Assembly: GCF_048323755.1 (NCBI RefSeq)
Contig: NZ_JBLWFS010000007.1
Span: 128,880 to 192,879, forward strand
DNA: 64,000 nt
Direction of reading: 5' to 3'
From: Alkalihalobacterium sp048323755
GTDB taxonomy: Bacteria > Bacillota > Bacilli > Bacillales > Bacillaceae_F
The first letter of the stretch is position 1. Every line of letters begins with the position of its first letter. Positions 37,344 through 45,757 of this stretch are shown in pieces. The position numbers were made by a program, and so were the translations under genes. The notes below the pieces were generated by a model. The model was given only the letters and a program-made list of their open reading frames with translations, did no database searches and was not told the DNA's origin.

Positions 37344-37427
37344 TGGATTTGGTGGGAATCGAACCCACTAAATGCTCAGTTATTCCGTATGGAATGACTA
37401 GCCGCTCTACCATTGAGCTACAAATCC
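37344..37427 (-). tRNA. tRNA-like gene with abnormal anticodon arm
   Basis: Minus strand, 84 nt. The acceptor stem (GGATTTG / CAAATCC), D-arm (GCTC-AATGGTA-GAGC) and T-arm (GTGGG-TTCGATT-CCCAC) are perfect, with discriminator A. The anticodon region is 34 nt instead of about 22 and folds as one long hairpin: GCTAGT / ACT-G-AGC with a bulge, then ATTCC-ATAC-GGAAT with a 4-nt loop. No canonical 7-nt anticodon loop exists. After the discriminator comes CCTCT and a T-run; CCA is not encoded intact. Confidence 0.7.
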
Positions 37428-37556
37428 ATTTCTGACCCTTTAACTATATCTTGTGCTTTGTTTTCATTTATATACACAAAAAATTAATAAAGATGAAGCA
37501 TAGATGTTGCTTTGACAATGAAAAATAAACCTAAGTTTAATAAGGAGTGATTTCTT

Positions 37557-37895
37557 TTGAGTAAGCAGCATAACCATGAAGACCATAGCCATCAGCATAG
37601 TATTGCATGTGGTCATACGAAAATTAGACATGCTGACCATATTGATTATGTTCATAATGGACATTTGCATCATGAAAAAGAAGGAAACTGGGTTGAATGT
37701 GCAATTCCTGTAAGTGAAGAAAATCCAGAAGAATGCAAACCGATTTCATGTGGCTGCAATCATGAAGAAGATTGTGGACATGAACTTGTACCACATGGTG
37801 ATCATTTTGATTATTTAGTTAATGGTCGTCTCCATCATGTTCATGGCGATCATTGTGATGATCACGGACCAGTTGAACTTGTACATGTGCAATAA
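37557..37895 (+). CDS. Histidine-rich metal-binding protein with internal duplication
   Basis: 112 residues from TTG with GGAG upstream. The protein has about 30 histidines. Two copies of a motif H-x(6-7)-H-x-DHxDYxxNGxLHH are seen: HTKIRHADHIDYVHNGHLHH (about 20-39) and HELVPHGDHFDYLVNGRLHH (about 74-93). Cysteines at CGCNHEEDCGH add ligands. It probably binds zinc, nickel or copper in the cytoplasm; no Zur box was found before it. Confidence 0.75.
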   Translation: MSKQHNHEDHSHQHSIACGHTKIRHADHIDYVHNGHLHHEKEGNWVECAIPVSEENPEECKPISCGCNHEEDCGHELVPHGDHFDYLVNGRLHHVHGDHCDDHGPVELVHVQ

Positions 37896-37939
37896 TGTTT
37901 AGTTATTAATGGTGTAAAATATGTCTAGAAAGGCATGGG

Positions 37940-37973
37940 AAAAGAGACGAGGTTTTAATTCGTCTCTTTTTTA
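37940..37973 (+). terminator. Terminator after histidine-rich gene
   Basis: AAAGAGACGA-ggttttaa-TTCGTCTCTTTTTT. Confidence 0.88.
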
Positions 37974-38082
37974 TGCAGATTTTCTTATTGGATGGATATA
38001 GAAAAGTTACAATGATTTTGAATTTTAAACGTCCTTCGTGTCCTAGATAAGGTATTATAATCTATAGGAATGTATTTATAAA

Positions 38083-38267
38083 AGGCTGTTTTTGTAAACT
38101 TTGTTGCTATTGGACCGTTTTTTGAATATAAATCAGCCCTAATGGATAAATTCATTTATCCATCTGGCTGATTTATATTCAAAAGCTTCACGAAAGCGTG
38201 AAGAACCAAGCTTTCGATTGGTTAACGGTCCAATAGCTAAAAGCAACATTCTTTTAGAAAAGAGCCT
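38083..38267. mobile_element. 185-bp palindromic MITE-like element
   Basis: Terminal inverted repeats AGGCTGTTTTTG and AGAAAAGAGCCT, an inner pair TATTGGACCGTT / AACGGTCCAATA, and three hairpins between them: TGAATATAAATCAGCC / GGCTGATTTATATTCA with ATGGATAAA / TTTATCCAT inside, CTTCACG / CGTGAAG, and AACCAA / TTGGTT. The element is flanked by TATAAA on both sides (38077-38082, 38268-38273), a possible 6-bp target duplication. No gene inside. Confidence 0.65.
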
Positions 38268-38347
38268 TATAAAAAGAAACTAGCCTAAGTTCGCTATATG
38301 TGGTAGATTACTAAATTATGGTTACGTCTAATACTGGAGGAATGAAA

Positions 38348-39271
38348 ATGAATGTTCTTATATTAGGTGCAGGTGCTGTAGGTGGCTATTTTGGTGGGCG
38401 TCTAGTAGAAAGTGGCGTCGATGTTACTTTTTTAGTTAGAGAAAAACGACAAGAGCAACTAAAACAACAGGGGCTTGTTATTAAAAGTATTCATGGAGAT
38501 CTTCAACTTGAACCTAAAACGTTAGTGTCTGGTGAAGAAGATAAATCATTTGATGTTATTATATTTGCAACGAAAGCACAACATTTAGAAGAAGCCATAA
38601 AGTCTCTTGGACCTTATGTAGGACCTTCCACGACTATAATTCCATTGTTAAACGGGATTAATCACATATATCGGTTGCAAGAGGTGTTTGGAAATGACAA
38701 GGTGTTAGGTGGCTTCTGCTTTATTGAAACTACTCTAAACGAATTGGGACATGTCATACAAACGAGTAATAGTCATCAACTAATATTTGGAGAACTTAAT
38801 GGACAAAGAAGTTCTCGTATCGAAATGTTACAACAGGTTTTTAGTCAAACAAAAGCATCATTTAAAGTCAGCGCAAACATCCATCAGGATATGTGGCATA
38901 AATATTTATTTATCACTGCTTTATCGGGAATTACTACACTAATGCGTTCATCCATTGGTCCTATTCTTGAGGTAGAAGGCGGAGAAGAATTAACTCTTCA
39001 GTTATTTAATGAAGTAGCTTCTATAATGAGAGCTGCTAATGCACCAATAGCAGACGATATTGTTGAAAAACAAATGAATATTATGAAAAAACAAGATTAC
39101 ACGATGAAGGCATCAATGTTGAGAGATATTGAGAAGGGGATAACAATAGAAGCAGATCACCTTCAAGGATATATCCTCACATTGGCTGAGCAATTTCATA
39201 TAGACGTACCGTTACTTCATATCATTTATCATCATCTAAAAGTATATGAAGTCAATATAAATAATAACTAG
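38348..39271 (+). CDS. panE: 2-dehydropantoate 2-reductase family protein
   Basis: About 307 residues: NADP motif VLILGAGAVGGYFGGRL, IIFATKAQHLEEAI, and the ketopantoate reductase core LLNGINHIYRL plus Lys in MWHKYLFITALSGITTLMR. It reduces ketopantoate to pantoate for coenzyme A. GGAGG 7 bp before ATG 38348 rules against the longer start at 38318. Because bacilli often carry several paralogs, the true substrate is not certain. Confidence 0.85.
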   Translation: MNVLILGAGAVGGYFGGRLVESGVDVTFLVREKRQEQLKQQGLVIKSIHGDLQLEPKTLVSGEEDKSFDVIIFATKAQHLEEAIKSLGPYVGPSTTIIPLLNGINHIYRLQEVFGNDKVLGGFCFIETTLNELGHVIQTSNSHQLIFGELNGQRSSRIEMLQQVFSQTKASFKVSANIHQDMWHKYLFITALSGITTLMRSSIGPILEVEGGEELTLQLFNEVASIMRAANAPIADDIVEKQMNIMKKQDYTMKASMLRDIEKGITIEADHLQGYILTLAEQFHIDVPLLHIIYHHLKVYEVNINNN

Positions 39272-39332
39272 CTGTGTATTTAGAAAGTTGGTAGAATTAA
39301 GCAGTTTGCTGTAGTTAAAGAGGAGTAACAGA

Positions 39333-40595
39333 ATGGAAAACTTATTTATTAAGAACCGTCATGAATTTATACGATTTATTAACTACATAAAAGATTTGAT
39401 CTTTGTAATGGAAGTGCACGGCCCCTCAGAATTTCGCTATTCGATTTTAAATGAAGCTGCGGAAGAGGAATTAAAATTTAATGATGAGATTATTGGTAAA
39501 ACCGTAGAGGATGTTATGCAAGACAAGGCACAGCATTTAATCGGAAAATATCAAGAAGCGCTGACGAGAAGAGAACAGGTTACCTTTGAATTCAGTGATG
39601 ATCACGATCATTTTGGAGAATCAATTCTAAGTCCTATCATGAATGATAAAAATGAAGTCTCGCATATTATTTCTATTACACGAGATATTACTCAACGAAA
39701 ATTAGCCGAAAAAAGGCTTATAGAAAGTGAAGAAAAATATCGTTTAATTGCTGAAAACTCGACAGATTTAATTCAATTAGTTGAATTGAATGGAAAGATT
39801 TCTTATGCATCTCCTTCTCATAAAAAAGTACTTGGCATTATTGCCGAAGAACTATTACAACAATCCTTAGATACATATATTGCAGATGGAGATGAGGTTA
39901 GCAAGGTACAACGAGCAATATCACAAGTGATAGCTAATAAAAAGCATGAAAGTATTGAAGTTTCTGTGGTATCAAAGCTAGAAAAAAAATTGGCGCTCGC
40001 CTTAGACATTATTCCGATCTTGGAAAAAGATGAAATTCAAAAAATATTAATCGTTGGAGAAAATATAACAGAAAGAAAACAATTTGAAGAAAAAATTAAA
40101 AAGATGGCGTATTATGACTCTTTGACTAAACTTCCGAATAGAGATTTGTTTCAATACAAATTTCAACATGCTATCGAGGTTGCGGAAAAAAATGGTCATA
40201 TGGTTGCATTATTGTTTATTGATGGAGACCATTTTAAAATAATTAATGACACGTATGGTCATGAGGTTGGAGATGAATTCTTAAAAGAAATTGCAAGTCG
40301 TTTAGAAAGTAGTGTTAGAAATATTGACATAGTCGCTCGAATAGGTGGAGATGAATTTAATATATTATTAACGGAACTAAGCGAGAGAAAAGATGTAGAG
40401 AAAATTATTGAGCGTATCTATAATCATTTAAGCAGTCCTTGGAAGTATGGAGACCAAGTGATTACTATGAGTATAAGTGTAGGAGTTGCAATCTATCCAA
40501 CGAATGGTGCCACGCTCCGTGTGCTAGGGAAAAAAGCAGATAATGCCTTGTATAGGGCAAAAAAACAGGGAAGAAATCGATATGAGTTTTATTAA
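39333..40595 (+). CDS. Two-PAS diguanylate cyclase
   Basis: 420 residues. PAS 1 (about 10-125, ending SIITRDITQRK), PAS 2 (about 130-250, ending VGENITERKQ), then GGDEF from about 258 (YYDSLTKLPNRD). The active site is intact (GGDEF at about 346), and RNID five residues upstream forms a product-inhibition I-site. No signal peptide or membrane segment, so a soluble sensor producing c-di-GMP. Followed by a strong terminator. Confidence 0.92.
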   Translation: MENLFIKNRHEFIRFINYIKDLIFVMEVHGPSEFRYSILNEAAEEELKFNDEIIGKTVEDVMQDKAQHLIGKYQEALTRREQVTFEFSDDHDHFGESILSPIMNDKNEVSHIISITRDITQRKLAEKRLIESEEKYRLIAENSTDLIQLVELNGKISYASPSHKKVLGIIAEELLQQSLDTYIADGDEVSKVQRAISQVIANKKHESIEVSVVSKLEKKLALALDIIPILEKDEIQKILIVGENITERKQFEEKIKKMAYYDSLTKLPNRDLFQYKFQHAIEVAEKNGHMVALLFIDGDHFKIINDTYGHEVGDEFLKEIASRLESSVRNIDIVARIGGDEFNILLTELSERKDVEKIIERIYNHLSSPWKYGDQVITMSISVGVAIYPTNGATLRVLGKKADNALYRAKKQGRNRYEFY

Positions 40596-40734
40596 GTAAT
40601 GGAATGTTAATGGTGAGTGAGAATTATCCGCATACTTAATTCAAAATCATATAAAAAGGTACATTCCTCATAGGTTGTTTATCTTGCTTTTGGACTGTAA
40701 GCCAAGCTGATGTTTGGTAAAATAGTTTATAAAA

Positions 40735-40770
40735 AAGAAGGCGAGCTCTCTTTTAGCTCGCCTTCTTCAT
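40735..40770. terminator. Terminator after diguanylate cyclase
   Basis: AAGAAGGCGAGCT-ctcttttAGCTCGCCTTCTT. Confidence 0.88.
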
Positions 40771-40824
40771 ATATTTCTTATCGTTACTTAAAATTCGCCG
40801 CGATTATATCTCTGTGTTGTCTTT

Positions 40825-40940
40825 GATACCCCTAAATAATGAAAGCCCTACCTCTCTTTCATCATTACGGCTCCGAGGCCGTGCCATTTAAATAAGGCTA
40901 ACGAAGTTTCCTAAAAGACGCCAAGATGATTTTTTCTTTT
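40825..40940 (+). ncRNA. Candidate structured RNA of unknown class
   Basis: In the 565-bp gap a GC-richer block (about 40841-40930) stands out. Hairpin GAAAG-...-CTTTC (40841-40860), then ATCAT (40861-40865) closing with ATGAT (40926-40930) and enclosing ACGGC-TCCGAG-GCCGT (40867-40882) and GGC/GCC (40896-40922). A T-rich run TTTTTTCTTTT follows, as after a terminator. No start codon or ORF. The family is not recognised; CsfG/ylbH-leader or a riboswitch are options only. Confidence 0.45.
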
Positions 40941-41160
40941 ATATATATGTTTTTTAATGTTATGGTTGAAGAATAAAATCAAAACTTTAAGTGTTTTATA
41001 AGTAATTAAATCATTATACTATGAATAGATAATAAAAGCAAATCCTTGTATCAGAGACTATACTGTTTAGTGTAAAACTTGGAAAAAGCTCAGTATAATA
41101 TAATTGTAAATAGCATTTCCGCACCAATCATTAATAGAGCAAATAACTTTAAAAAAGGCT

Positions 41161-42267
41161 GTGATAAGAGTGAATAAGCGGTTAGAAGATCTTGCAAATT
41201 GGGTTAAGGAAAATAATTATACATATGCTTTTATACAATCTAAGTATAATGTTTTTTACTTGTCTAATTTTAGAAGTGAACCACATGAAAGATTATTAGG
41301 TTTAGTGATTTTCCCTGAAAGTGAGCCTTTTCTCATTTGTCCAAATATGGAGAGAGAATCAGTGAAAGCCTCAGGATGGAAGGGAGAAATAGTCGGATAT
41401 AACGACTCTGACAATGTATGGGAGGTATTTCAAAAGGCCGTTAAACAAAGAGTTTCAGAAGTAGAAACGATTGCGATTGAAAAAGAGGTTTTATCTTATG
41501 GTCGAAGTGAGCAGTTACTATCGTTATTTCCAGAAGCAAAGTTTGTTTCAGCAGATCAGAAATTACGAACACTTCGTATGATAAAAGATGAGATGGAAAT
41601 CTCAATTTTACGTGAAGCTGCGAAACTAGCGGATTTCGGAGTTGAAGTCGGTGTTCATGAGATCAGTAAAGGAAAAAACGAAATGGAAATCATTGCAAGC
41701 ATAGAATACGAATTAAAGAAAAAAGGGATCCGTGAAATGTCTTTTTCAACGATGGTATTATCAGGTGCGAAATCGGCAGAGCCACATGGACATCCAGGTT
41801 TAAAGGAAATTGCCTCAGGTGACTTTGTCTTATTTGACTTGGGGGTTATTTACGAAGGGTACTGTTCCGATATTACACGTACCGTTGCTTATCAAACGGT
41901 TACTGATCAACAAAAATTTATTTATGAAACAGTGTTACAAGCCCAAAACTTATCTCTTTCTATTAGTAACCCAGGAACGAGGATCGGCGATATCGACACA
42001 ATTGCTCGTGATTATATAAATGATGCAGGGTATGGTGATTATTTTACCCATAGAATTGGTCATGGGTTAGGGATTGAAGTTCACGAATTTCCCTCAATGA
42101 ACGAAAATAACGGTGATTATTTGTATTCCGGAATGGTCTATACGATAGAGCCAGGTATCTATGTTCCTCAAATAGGTGGGGTTCGTATTGAAGATGATGT
42201 ACTAATAACAGAAGAGGGTTCAGAATGTTTAACAGCTTTTCCGAAGAACTTGCAAATTATAAAATAA
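41161..42267 (+). CDS. M24 family Xaa-Pro peptidase
   Basis: 368 residues. N-terminal creatinase-like domain, then the pita-bread metallopeptidase from about 135. Metal ligands are visible: Asp in LFDLGVIYEGYCSDITRT, His in RIGHGLGIEVHEFP, Glu in TIEPGIYVP and IEDDVLITEEG. Cleaves X-Pro bonds in the cytoplasm. GTG at 41161 is the longest start; GTG at 41170 is possible and fits AAGAG better. Confidence 0.92.
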   Translation: MIRVNKRLEDLANWVKENNYTYAFIQSKYNVFYLSNFRSEPHERLLGLVIFPESEPFLICPNMERESVKASGWKGEIVGYNDSDNVWEVFQKAVKQRVSEVETIAIEKEVLSYGRSEQLLSLFPEAKFVSADQKLRTLRMIKDEMEISILREAAKLADFGVEVGVHEISKGKNEMEIIASIEYELKKKGIREMSFSTMVLSGAKSAEPHGHPGLKEIASGDFVLFDLGVIYEGYCSDITRTVAYQTVTDQQKFIYETVLQAQNLSLSISNPGTRIGDIDTIARDYINDAGYGDYFTHRIGHGLGIEVHEFPSMNENNGDYLYSGMVYTIEPGIYVPQIGGVRIEDDVLITEEGSECLTAFPKNLQIIK

Positions 42268-42271
42268 TAAA

Positions 42272-42308
42272 AAACATCTAGCTACCTTGACTGGGTAGCT
42301 AGATGTTC
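42272..42308. terminator. Hairpin between peptidase and small minus-strand gene
   Basis: AACATCTAGCTACC / GGGTAGCTAGATGTT. The T-run lies on the minus strand, so it mainly ends the gene at 42318-42491; for the peptidase it may act as a stabilising hairpin. Confidence 0.75.
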
Positions 42309-42317
42309 CAAAGAGAA

Positions 42318-42491
42318 TTATCCTGTAAAACTTTTCTCAATGGCACTATCCCAATCAGGATAATAATGCAGTGCAGATCTCATTAGTTGTGGATTTGATT
42401 TCTTAATCGATTTCTTGCTTAAATTGGCACCGTTAGTATTAAGTTGTTGGATTTCAAGTAAGACTTCTTCGGGACTCATGTTTACTTCCAT
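42318..42491 (-). CDS. 57-residue protein with one HEAR-like repeat
   Basis: Minus strand ATG with GGAGG upstream, reading MEVNMSPEEVLLEIQQLNTN, then LSKKSIKKSNPQLMRSALHY and YPDWDSAIEKSFTG. The pattern resembles one homing-endonuclease-associated repeat (last third F/Y-P-x-W-x-x-A), a DNA-binding helical unit. Stands alone as a single repeat; function unknown. Not captured by common length cut-offs. Confidence 0.7.
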   Translation of the reverse strand: MEVNMSPEEVLLEIQQLNTNGANLSKKSIKKSNPQLMRSALHYYPDWDSAIEKSFTG

Positions 42492-42761
42492 GACCAAACC
42501 TCCTACTTAAGAATACTAATAGGATTGCCTATATTAAGGAACGTAAACATAATTTTCATATTTTTTACGCTTAAATAAATTTACTTTCTTTTTTGAAATG
42601 AAATTAGGTTTTCTAGTTCCGGTGCTATACAACATAATCATCACCATAGTCTTGTGTAACAGGGTGTCAGTGGCTAAACGATAAGTGATTTTCAGTACTT
42701 CGAGAAAATCATTTTAATTTTCCGATTACACTATTTTTTAGTTTCCTTTTGTTGCTATTCC

Positions 42762-42902
42762 TGTTATAATAAACTTACTTATTGTTGTTCGGATAAGATT
42801 GAAGGAAGAAAAGTCTTAAATAAGTATTTTCGCCTTGAATGAATTTGAAGAGCAAAAATAGTAATACAATGTGGCATATCGCCATATAGGAGGAACAAGA
42901 TT
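42762..42902 (+). promoter_or_regulatory. Extended -10 promoter and long leader of cold-shock gene
   Basis: TG-T-TATAAT at 42762-42770 is an extended -10. The leader of about 125 nt ends in a hairpin around the TGGC-ATAT-CGCCA core, with AGGAGG before the ATG. Such leaders act as temperature-sensitive elements for csp genes in bacilli. Confidence 0.55.
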
Positions 42903-43100
42903 ATGGTACAAGGTACAGTTAAATGGTTTAACGCAGAAAAAGGTTTCGGTTTCATTGAAGTAGAAGGACAAGACGATGTATTCGTACACTTCTCTGCTAT
43001 TCAAGGCGATGGTTTCAAAACTTTAGAAGAAGGTCAAACTGTTTCTTTTGAAATCGAGCAAGGTCAACGTGGACCTCAAGCTGCTAACGTTCAAAAGTAA
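42903..43100 (+). CDS. Cold-shock protein, CspA/CspD type
   Basis: 65-residue single OB-fold RNA chaperone with RNP1 KGFGFIEVE and RNP2 VFVHFSAI. Binds single-stranded RNA or DNA to prevent structure at low temperature. AGGAGG 8 bp before the ATG. Followed by a terminator hairpin. Confidence 0.96.
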   Translation: MVQGTVKWFNAEKGFGFIEVEGQDDVFVHFSAIQGDGFKTLEEGQTVSFEIEQGQRGPQAANVQK

Positions 43101-43114
43101 TATGTTTAACAAAG

Positions 43115-43146
43115 AAGACTCTGGTCCCCAGGGTCTTTTTTTATTT
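43115..43146 (+). terminator. Terminator after cold-shock gene
   Basis: AAGACTCTGG-tcc-CCAGGGTCTT followed by a T-run. Confidence 0.88.
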
Positions 43147-43149
43147 TTG

Positions 43150-43720
43150 TAGAAAGTAAACGAAGGTTAGATTTTATGATGTAAATATAAAAACATTAGT
43201 CATCAATCGAGCTAAAGTTATAGTTTTTTTACAAATATATAAAACTGAATATTCTTAAAATACAAAGAGGAAAATAGACTATCAGTAGAGTAATAAGTAC
43301 TAAACAAAAAATTGTTAGAGAATGATGATGGAAATTGCTCCTGTGAAAATCTGACTACTATGAATAGAAGCAATCAAAAAAATACTCAAAAGCACGGATC
43401 CTTTATTACTTTAAACCGTTATATTACCATAGGTATATAGTACAGTTGTCTATTTGAGAGAGACAAAAAATAAAAGATTAAATTAACAAAATATAAATTT
43501 TTTTACAATAAAATTAAAAAACCCCTTGATTAACTAAGTGGTATTATAGTAAATTTATTGTATATATTTTCAGAAATTTCAACATATTACAAATAATTTG
43601 TACATACTGAAAAAACAAAAAACTATTTTAATATGTTGAGTATACGTAAAAGGTAGAATTTAGCAAGGTTCATACAAAGAGATTTTCCTTCATTTAGAGA
43701 GAAATAGATAGAAAAGAGGT
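43150..43720. other. AT-rich intergenic region before oligopeptide operon
   Basis: About 570 bp, no supported gene. Contains the CodY-like box at 43565-43579; the rest is A/T runs. Confidence 0.5.
43565..43579 (+). promoter_or_regulatory. CodY-like operator
   Basis: TATTTTCAGAAATTT matches 13 of 15 positions of the CodY box AATTTTCWGAAAATT, 150 bp before the oligopeptide transporter operon. CodY controls dpp in B. subtilis. Confidence 0.6.
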
Positions 43721-43728
43721 GCATGGAA

Positions 43729-44724
43729 ATGTCTTCAGAAGTAGTTTTAGAGCTAGATCGATTACAAACGCACTTTTTTACAGATGCAGGTGAGATACCT
43801 GCTGTTGATGATGTGAGTATAAAGATACATAAAGGGGAAGTAGTAGGGATTGTTGGTGAATCGGGTTGTGGAAAGAGTGTGACTTCACTTTCTGTTATGA
43901 AACTAGTTCCAAACCCACCAGGGAAAATTGTTGGTGGAAAAATTCTATTTAAAGATGAGGACCTAGTAAAGGCAACACATAGAAGAATGCGAAAAATCCG
44001 TGGAAACGAAATCGCGATGATTTTTCAGGAGCCGATGACTTCTCTAAATCCATTATTTACGATTGGTGACCAATTAATGGAGGCTATTCGCAATCATAAT
44101 AAACTTAGCAAGAAAAAGGCAAGGGAAAAAGCGATAGATATGTTAAAGGTTGTTGGTATTCCAAGGGCAGATGAAATTGTTGATGAATACCCTCATCAAC
44201 TGTCAGGAGGAATGAGGCAGCGGGTCATGATTGCCATGGCGATGTCCTGTGATCCAGAGGTGCTAATAGCGGATGAACCGACTACTGCTTTAGATGTAAC
44301 TATACAAGCCCAAATATTAGATTTAATGCGGAAGCTGAACAAAGAGCATGGTACTGCGATTATGATGATCACTCATGATCTAGGTGTAGTTGCAGAGATT
44401 TGTGACAGAGTAGTTGTGATGTATTCTGGGAAAGTCGTTGAAGAAGGGGATGTGAGAACTATTTTAAAACAACCTCAACATCCATATACAAAAGGGCTGA
44501 TACGTTCTCTACCAAAGATACATCAAAAAGAAGAACGTTTGTATTCAATTCCTGGTACTGTACCAAAACCGGGTTCTGTTAAACGAGGCTGCCGCTTTGC
44601 TCCAAGATGCGAGAGTTCGTTTAGCCGCTGTTACGAAGAAGATCCGGAACTACTATCACTTCGCGAGGGACACCAATGTCGTTGTTTCCTTTATGAAGAA
44701 GAAGGGGGAGAGAACGTTGGCTAA
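43729..44724 (+). CDS. Oligopeptide/dipeptide ABC transporter ATPase, DppD/OppD type
   Basis: About 331 residues: Walker A GESGCGKS, signature LSGGMRQRV, Walker B VLIADEPTTALDVT, and a C-terminal oligopeptide-type Cys region CRFAPRC...C...C typical of OppD/DppD, which may hold a 4Fe-4S cluster. GAGGTG fits ATG 43729 (43723 is the longer option). First gene of the operon; nucleotide-binding subunit paired with the next gene. Confidence 0.93.
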   Translation: MSSEVVLELDRLQTHFFTDAGEIPAVDDVSIKIHKGEVVGIVGESGCGKSVTSLSVMKLVPNPPGKIVGGKILFKDEDLVKATHRRMRKIRGNEIAMIFQEPMTSLNPLFTIGDQLMEAIRNHNKLSKKKAREKAIDMLKVVGIPRADEIVDEYPHQLSGGMRQRVMIAMAMSCDPEVLIADEPTTALDVTIQAQILDLMRKLNKEHGTAIMMITHDLGVVAEICDRVVVMYSGKVVEEGDVRTILKQPQHPYTKGLIRSLPKIHQKEERLYSIPGTVPKPGSVKRGCRFAPRCESSFSRCYEEDPELLSLREGHQCRCFLYEEEGGENVG

Positions 44725-45724
44725 AAAACCCTTATTAGAAGTAAAAGGATTAAAGAAGTACTTCGATATAAAAGGCGGCGTTTTAGGTAGAAAAGTAGGC
44801 GAAGTAAAAGCTGTTGATGATGTTTCTTTCACTGTACACGAAGGTGAAATTTTAGGGATTGTTGGTGAGAGTGGTTGTGGAAAATCAACGACTGGGAAAG
44901 CAATTCTTCGTTTGATTGAACCGACAGAAGGTGAAGTCCTTTTCGATGGTCAAGATATCACCAAACTTAGTGACGAAGAGATGCGTAAGTTGCGAAGAGA
45001 TTTGCAGATTATTTTCCAAGATCCTTATGCATCCTTAAACCCCAGACATACGATTGAAAAAATTATTAGTGAACCTCTACTTATACATGGAATTGGGGAT
45101 GAAAAATCTAGAAAACAAAAAGTGAAAGAGTTACTAGAGGTTGTTGGGTTAAATGCCTTTCATGCTGCTCGTTATCCTCATCAATTTAGTGGAGGACAAA
45201 GGCAAAGAATCGGGATTGCTAGAGCTCTAGCTGTTAATCCACGCCTAGTCATTTGTGATGAACCAGTTTCTGCACTAGATGTGTCTGTTCAGTCACAAAT
45301 ACTCAATCTAATGGAAGATTTAAAGAAAGAATTTCAATTGACCTACTTATTTATTGCACACGATCTCAGTGTCGTTAAGCATATAAGTGATCGGGTCGGT
45401 GTGATGTATTTAGGAAGAATGGTAGAGCTTACTGGAAAAGATGAATTATATGATAATCCAAAACATCCGTACACCAAAGCTTTACTTTCTGCTGTTCCGG
45501 TCCCTGATCCAGATGAGAAAAGTGAACGGGTGATTTTAGAAGGTGATGTTCCGAGTCCTTCTAATCCACCGTCAGGTTGTGCTTTTCACACACGTTGTCC
45601 TGAATGTATGGATGTTTGCAAAACGGAACGCCCATCATTTAGAGCTGTTGCTGATAATCATTTTGTGGCTTGCCATCTTTACGACGAAAGTTTGTCTGAA
45701 GTTGCAATTACCACAGAAAAATAA
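44717..45724 (+). CDS. Oligopeptide ABC transporter ATPase, DppF/OppF type
   Basis: Walker A GESGCGKSTT, FQDPYASLNPR, signature FSGGQRQRI, Walker B VICDEPVSALDVS, and the C-terminal CAFHTRCPECMDVC Cys region. TTG at 44717 has GGGGGAGA upstream and overlaps the end of the previous gene by 8 bp; an upstream start at 44597 lies inside dppD and is rejected. Confidence 0.93.
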   Translation: MAKKPLLEVKGLKKYFDIKGGVLGRKVGEVKAVDDVSFTVHEGEILGIVGESGCGKSTTGKAILRLIEPTEGEVLFDGQDITKLSDEEMRKLRRDLQIIFQDPYASLNPRHTIEKIISEPLLIHGIGDEKSRKQKVKELLEVVGLNAFHAARYPHQFSGGQRQRIGIARALAVNPRLVICDEPVSALDVSVQSQILNLMEDLKKEFQLTYLFIAHDLSVVKHISDRVGVMYLGRMVELTGKDELYDNPKHPYTKALLSAVPVPDPDEKSERVILEGDVPSPSNPPSGCAFHTRCPECMDVCKTERPSFRAVADNHFVACHLYDESLSEVAITTEK

Positions 45725-45757
45725 TAAAGAACAACCAATTAAAAAGGGGGAAAAAAA

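Noticed and set aside
40825..40940. M-box or c-di-GMP riboswitch
   Set aside because: AAGACGCCAA resembles an M-box segment, but the GGGTCAACAG block and the full aptamer pattern are missing; the c-di-GMP-I core is also absent.
44597..44716. Longer start of the second oligopeptide ATPase
   Set aside because: It lies inside the upstream gene and encodes no ABC-like sequence; TTG 44717 has a strong Shine-Dalgarno.
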